7,019 bases of DNA from CAZJUP01 sp964549275 (lineage in GTDB: Bacteria > Fidelibacterota > Marinisomatia > Marinisomatales > TCS55). Of the stretch, positions 5,439 through 7,019 are shown piece after piece. The notes under the pieces are model-generated. The model had not been told where the DNA came from, made no database searches, and worked only from the letters and a program-made list of their open reading frames with translations. The DNA lies in contig CAZJUP010000033.1 in NCBI GenBank assembly GCA_964549275.1, positions 1 through 7,019 on the forward strand. The letters run 5' to 3'. How positions within the stretch are numbered: position 1 is the first letter of the stretch; each line of letters opens with the position of its first letter. Made by a program: the position numbers and the translations under genes.

Positions 5439-7009
5439 AAAAATATGATGCCATTATCATTGGCGGAGGGCATAACGGCTTAACTGCCGCTGCTTATCTT
5501 GGACGAGCAGGAAAAAAGGTTTTAGTTTTAGAACGCCGCCATGTCCTTGGTGGAGCGGCTGTGACGGAAGAAGTTTTTCCGGGATTCAAATTTACGGTTT
5601 GCTCTTATGTGGTCAGCTTAATGAAACCGAACGTGATGCGGGAACTCATGCTACCACAATTTGGGTTGGAACTCCTCCCCCTTGAAAGTACGCTGACGCC
5701 ATTAGATGGAGATTATTTGATTCGTACCGCAGACAGCGATGAGACGTACAGAGAAATTGCTCGTCATTCACGGATAGATGCAGAAGCCTATATGCGTTTT
5801 GGGCCAGCTATGGGGCAAATAGGTATGTCAGTACGGCCTATTTTAGAAACCATTGCGCCTAATGCTATTCGCCCTAGTTTGTCAGATTTAAGCGCCTTGA
5901 AAAAATTGCTGAACCATTTTCAATCCTTAAGCTCCGAACAATTTGAATATTTAACCAAACTAATGACCATGAGTTCGGCAGATTTTTTGGATGAATGGTT
6001 TGAGTTTGAGCCCCTGAAAGCCACCATGTCTGCCAGTGGAATTATCGGTACATTCATGGGCCCAAAATCTCCCGGTTCAGCTTATGTTATGCTCCATCAT
6101 TACATGGGCGACATTGACGGTGCTTTTCGGGCTTGGGGTTTTCAACGGGGCGGTACCGGTGCAGTCAGTATGGCCATTGCCCGTTCAGCAGAACATTTTG
6201 GTGCAGATATCATGACGGAAAAAGCTGTCTCGAATGTCATTGTGAAAAATGGTAGAGCCGTAGGTGTTGCTCTGGAAAACGGCGATGAATTTTCAGCTGA
6301 CATTGTTATTTCCGGTCTGGACCCAAAACAAACATTTTTGAATATGGTGGATGAAAACGATTTACCGGCAGATTTTGTGACTGATATCAAAAACTTCCGC
6401 ATTCGAGGCTCTTCAGGAAAAGTTAATTTAGCTTTAGATGGCCTTCCAAATTTCACTTGTCTTCCCGGCGAAGGGCATCATCTTCGAGGAGCAATCTCAA
6501 TTAGTCCAAGTTATGACCATTTAGAACAAGCTTACGACGATGCCAAGTATGGTCATTTTTCTCAAAAGCCCTTTATGGATATTATATTACCGTCTGTTCT
6601 GGACCCGGAAATGGCACCGCCCGGGAAACACGTAATGTCCTGCTTCGTGCAATATGCTCCGTATGATATTAATGGTGGCTGGGATGATACAAAACGGGAG
6701 GCATTTGGTGATGCAGTAGTCAATACTCTTGCCAGGTATGCTCCAAATATCAAAGATATCATTCTCCACAGACAAGTAGTAACCCCTGCGGATATGGAAA
6801 AAACATTTGGACTTACCGAAGGAAATATATTTCACGGAGAACTTTCTTTACAGCAGTTATTTTCTTTTCGCCCGGCGGTTCGGTGGGCAGATTACACCAC
6901 ACCTATCAAGAATTATTTTCAATGCGGTTCCGGTACACACCCCGGTGGAGGCATTACCGGTTCTCCCGGTGAAATGGCTGCCAAAAAAATATTGGGAATA
7001 TGGAAATGA
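5426..7009 (+). CDS. PYROXD2/phytoene-desaturase-like FAD-dependent oxidoreductase
   Basis: This 527-residue cytoplasmic flavoprotein belongs to the NAD(P)/FAD-dependent oxidoreductase group related to phytoene dehydrogenases (COG1233). The N-terminal Rossmann motif is IIIGGGHNGLTAAAYL (10-25), followed by LVLERR with Glu36 for the adenosine ribose and by GGAAVTEEVFPGF. The C-terminal FAD motif is CGSGTHPGGGITG (500-512), preceded by NIFHGELSLQQLFSFRP. The GGAAVTEE, IFHG and CGSG.HPGGG blocks match human PYROXD2 better than carotenoid desaturases, and no carotenoid gene is nearby. The length is normal and no signal peptide or membrane segment is seen. It sits directly after the GcvT-like gene and is probably translationally coupled to it. 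The inferred role is oxidation of a C-N or C-C bond of the imported substrate, with the resulting one-carbon unit taken by the GcvT-like partner. Natural substrates of PYROXD2-like bacterial proteins are poorly known, so the reaction remains open. Confidence 0.9.
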   Translation: MPGVKKYDAIIIGGGHNGLTAAAYLGRAGKKVLVLERRHVLGGAAVTEEVFPGFKFTVCSYVVSLMKPNVMRELMLPQFGLELLPLESTLTPLDGDYLIRTADSDETYREIARHSRIDAEAYMRFGPAMGQIGMSVRPILETIAPNAIRPSLSDLSALKKLLNHFQSLSSEQFEYLTKLMTMSSADFLDEWFEFEPLKATMSASGIIGTFMGPKSPGSAYVMLHHYMGDIDGAFRAWGFQRGGTGAVSMAIARSAEHFGADIMTEKAVSNVIVKNGRAVGVALENGDEFSADIVISGLDPKQTFLNMVDENDLPADFVTDIKNFRIRGSSGKVNLALDGLPNFTCLPGEGHHLRGAISISPSYDHLEQAYDDAKYGHFSQKPFMDIILPSVLDPEMAPPGKHVMSCFVQYAPYDINGGWDDTKREAFGDAVVNTLARYAPNIKDIILHRQVVTPADMEKTFGLTEGNIFHGELSLQQLFSFRPAVRWADYTTPIKNYFQCGSGTHPGGGITGSPGEMAAKKILGIWK

Positions 7010-7019
7010 GTCGTACAGA
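7006..7019 (+). CDS. Start of a sixth operon gene, truncated by the window edge
   Basis: ATG 7006 overlaps the preceding TGA (7007-7009) in the classic ATGA arrangement and opens MSRT before the sequence ends. Upstream bases give only a weak SD (GGGA near 6993), as expected for coupled translation. No terminator or gap intervenes, so the operon very probably continues. No family can be assigned from four residues. Confidence 0.55.

Noticed and set aside
5426..7009. Carotenoid biosynthesis gene (phytoene desaturase crtI)
   Set aside because: The fold is shared, but the motif blocks match PYROXD2 better and no phytoene synthase or other carotenoid gene is nearby.
1..7019. CRISPR array, tRNA, rRNA, insertion sequence or phage genes
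   Set aside because: No repeat-spacer pattern, cloverleaf, transposase, terminal repeats or phage protein was seen on either strand.

Overview
The window shows a moderately AT-rich bacterial stretch with tightly packed, overlapping genes and ordinary Shine-Dalgarno (SD) sites. It suggests a free-living bacterium that uses amino acids or other nitrogenous organic compounds. No marker gene fixes the phylum. A small stand-alone RRM protein next to an amino-acid catabolic operon would suit several environmental lineages (for example the FCB/Marinimicrobia group or some Proteobacteria), but that placement is a guess.

Layout. Bases 1-111 hold only the tail of whatever lies to the left; its reading frame is ambiguous. 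It is followed by a strong bidirectional intrinsic terminator (111-138). On the minus strand, 188-457 encodes an 89-residue RRM RNA-binding protein with its own extended -10 promoter (522-527) and a small leader hairpin beside its SD site. A divergent, AT-rich intergenic region (458-721) carries a 9-bp inverted repeat (620-628/650-658) that could be an operator for the plus-strand genes.

From 722 to the right edge lies one plus-strand operon in which every junction overlaps. It encodes an APC amino-acid permease (722-2071), an M20 ArgE/DapE-type zinc deacylase (2064-3335), a guanidino-group-modifying hydrolase of the DDAH/arginine deiminase fold (best start TTG 3328, to 4212), a stand-alone GcvT-type folate-dependent aminomethyltransferase (4176 or 4209 to 5438), a PYROXD2/phytoene-desaturase-like FAD oxidoreductase (5426-7009), and a sixth gene beginning at 7006 that runs off the edge. 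No terminator follows, so the operon continues.

How the genes may work together (inference). The permease would import an amino-acid derivative, the M20 enzyme would remove an N-acyl group, and the Cys-His-Asp/Glu hydrolase would open or remove a guanidino (possibly N-methylated) group. The FAD enzyme and the GcvT-like protein would act as a two-protein oxidative N-demethylase, passing the one-carbon unit to tetrahydrofolate. This copies the chemistry of sarcosine/dimethylglycine dehydrogenases, in which an FAD domain is fused to a GcvT domain. The combined set looks like a catabolic route for an N-methylated and/or acylated guanidino amino acid such as a methylarginine. The substrate cannot be read from the sequence.
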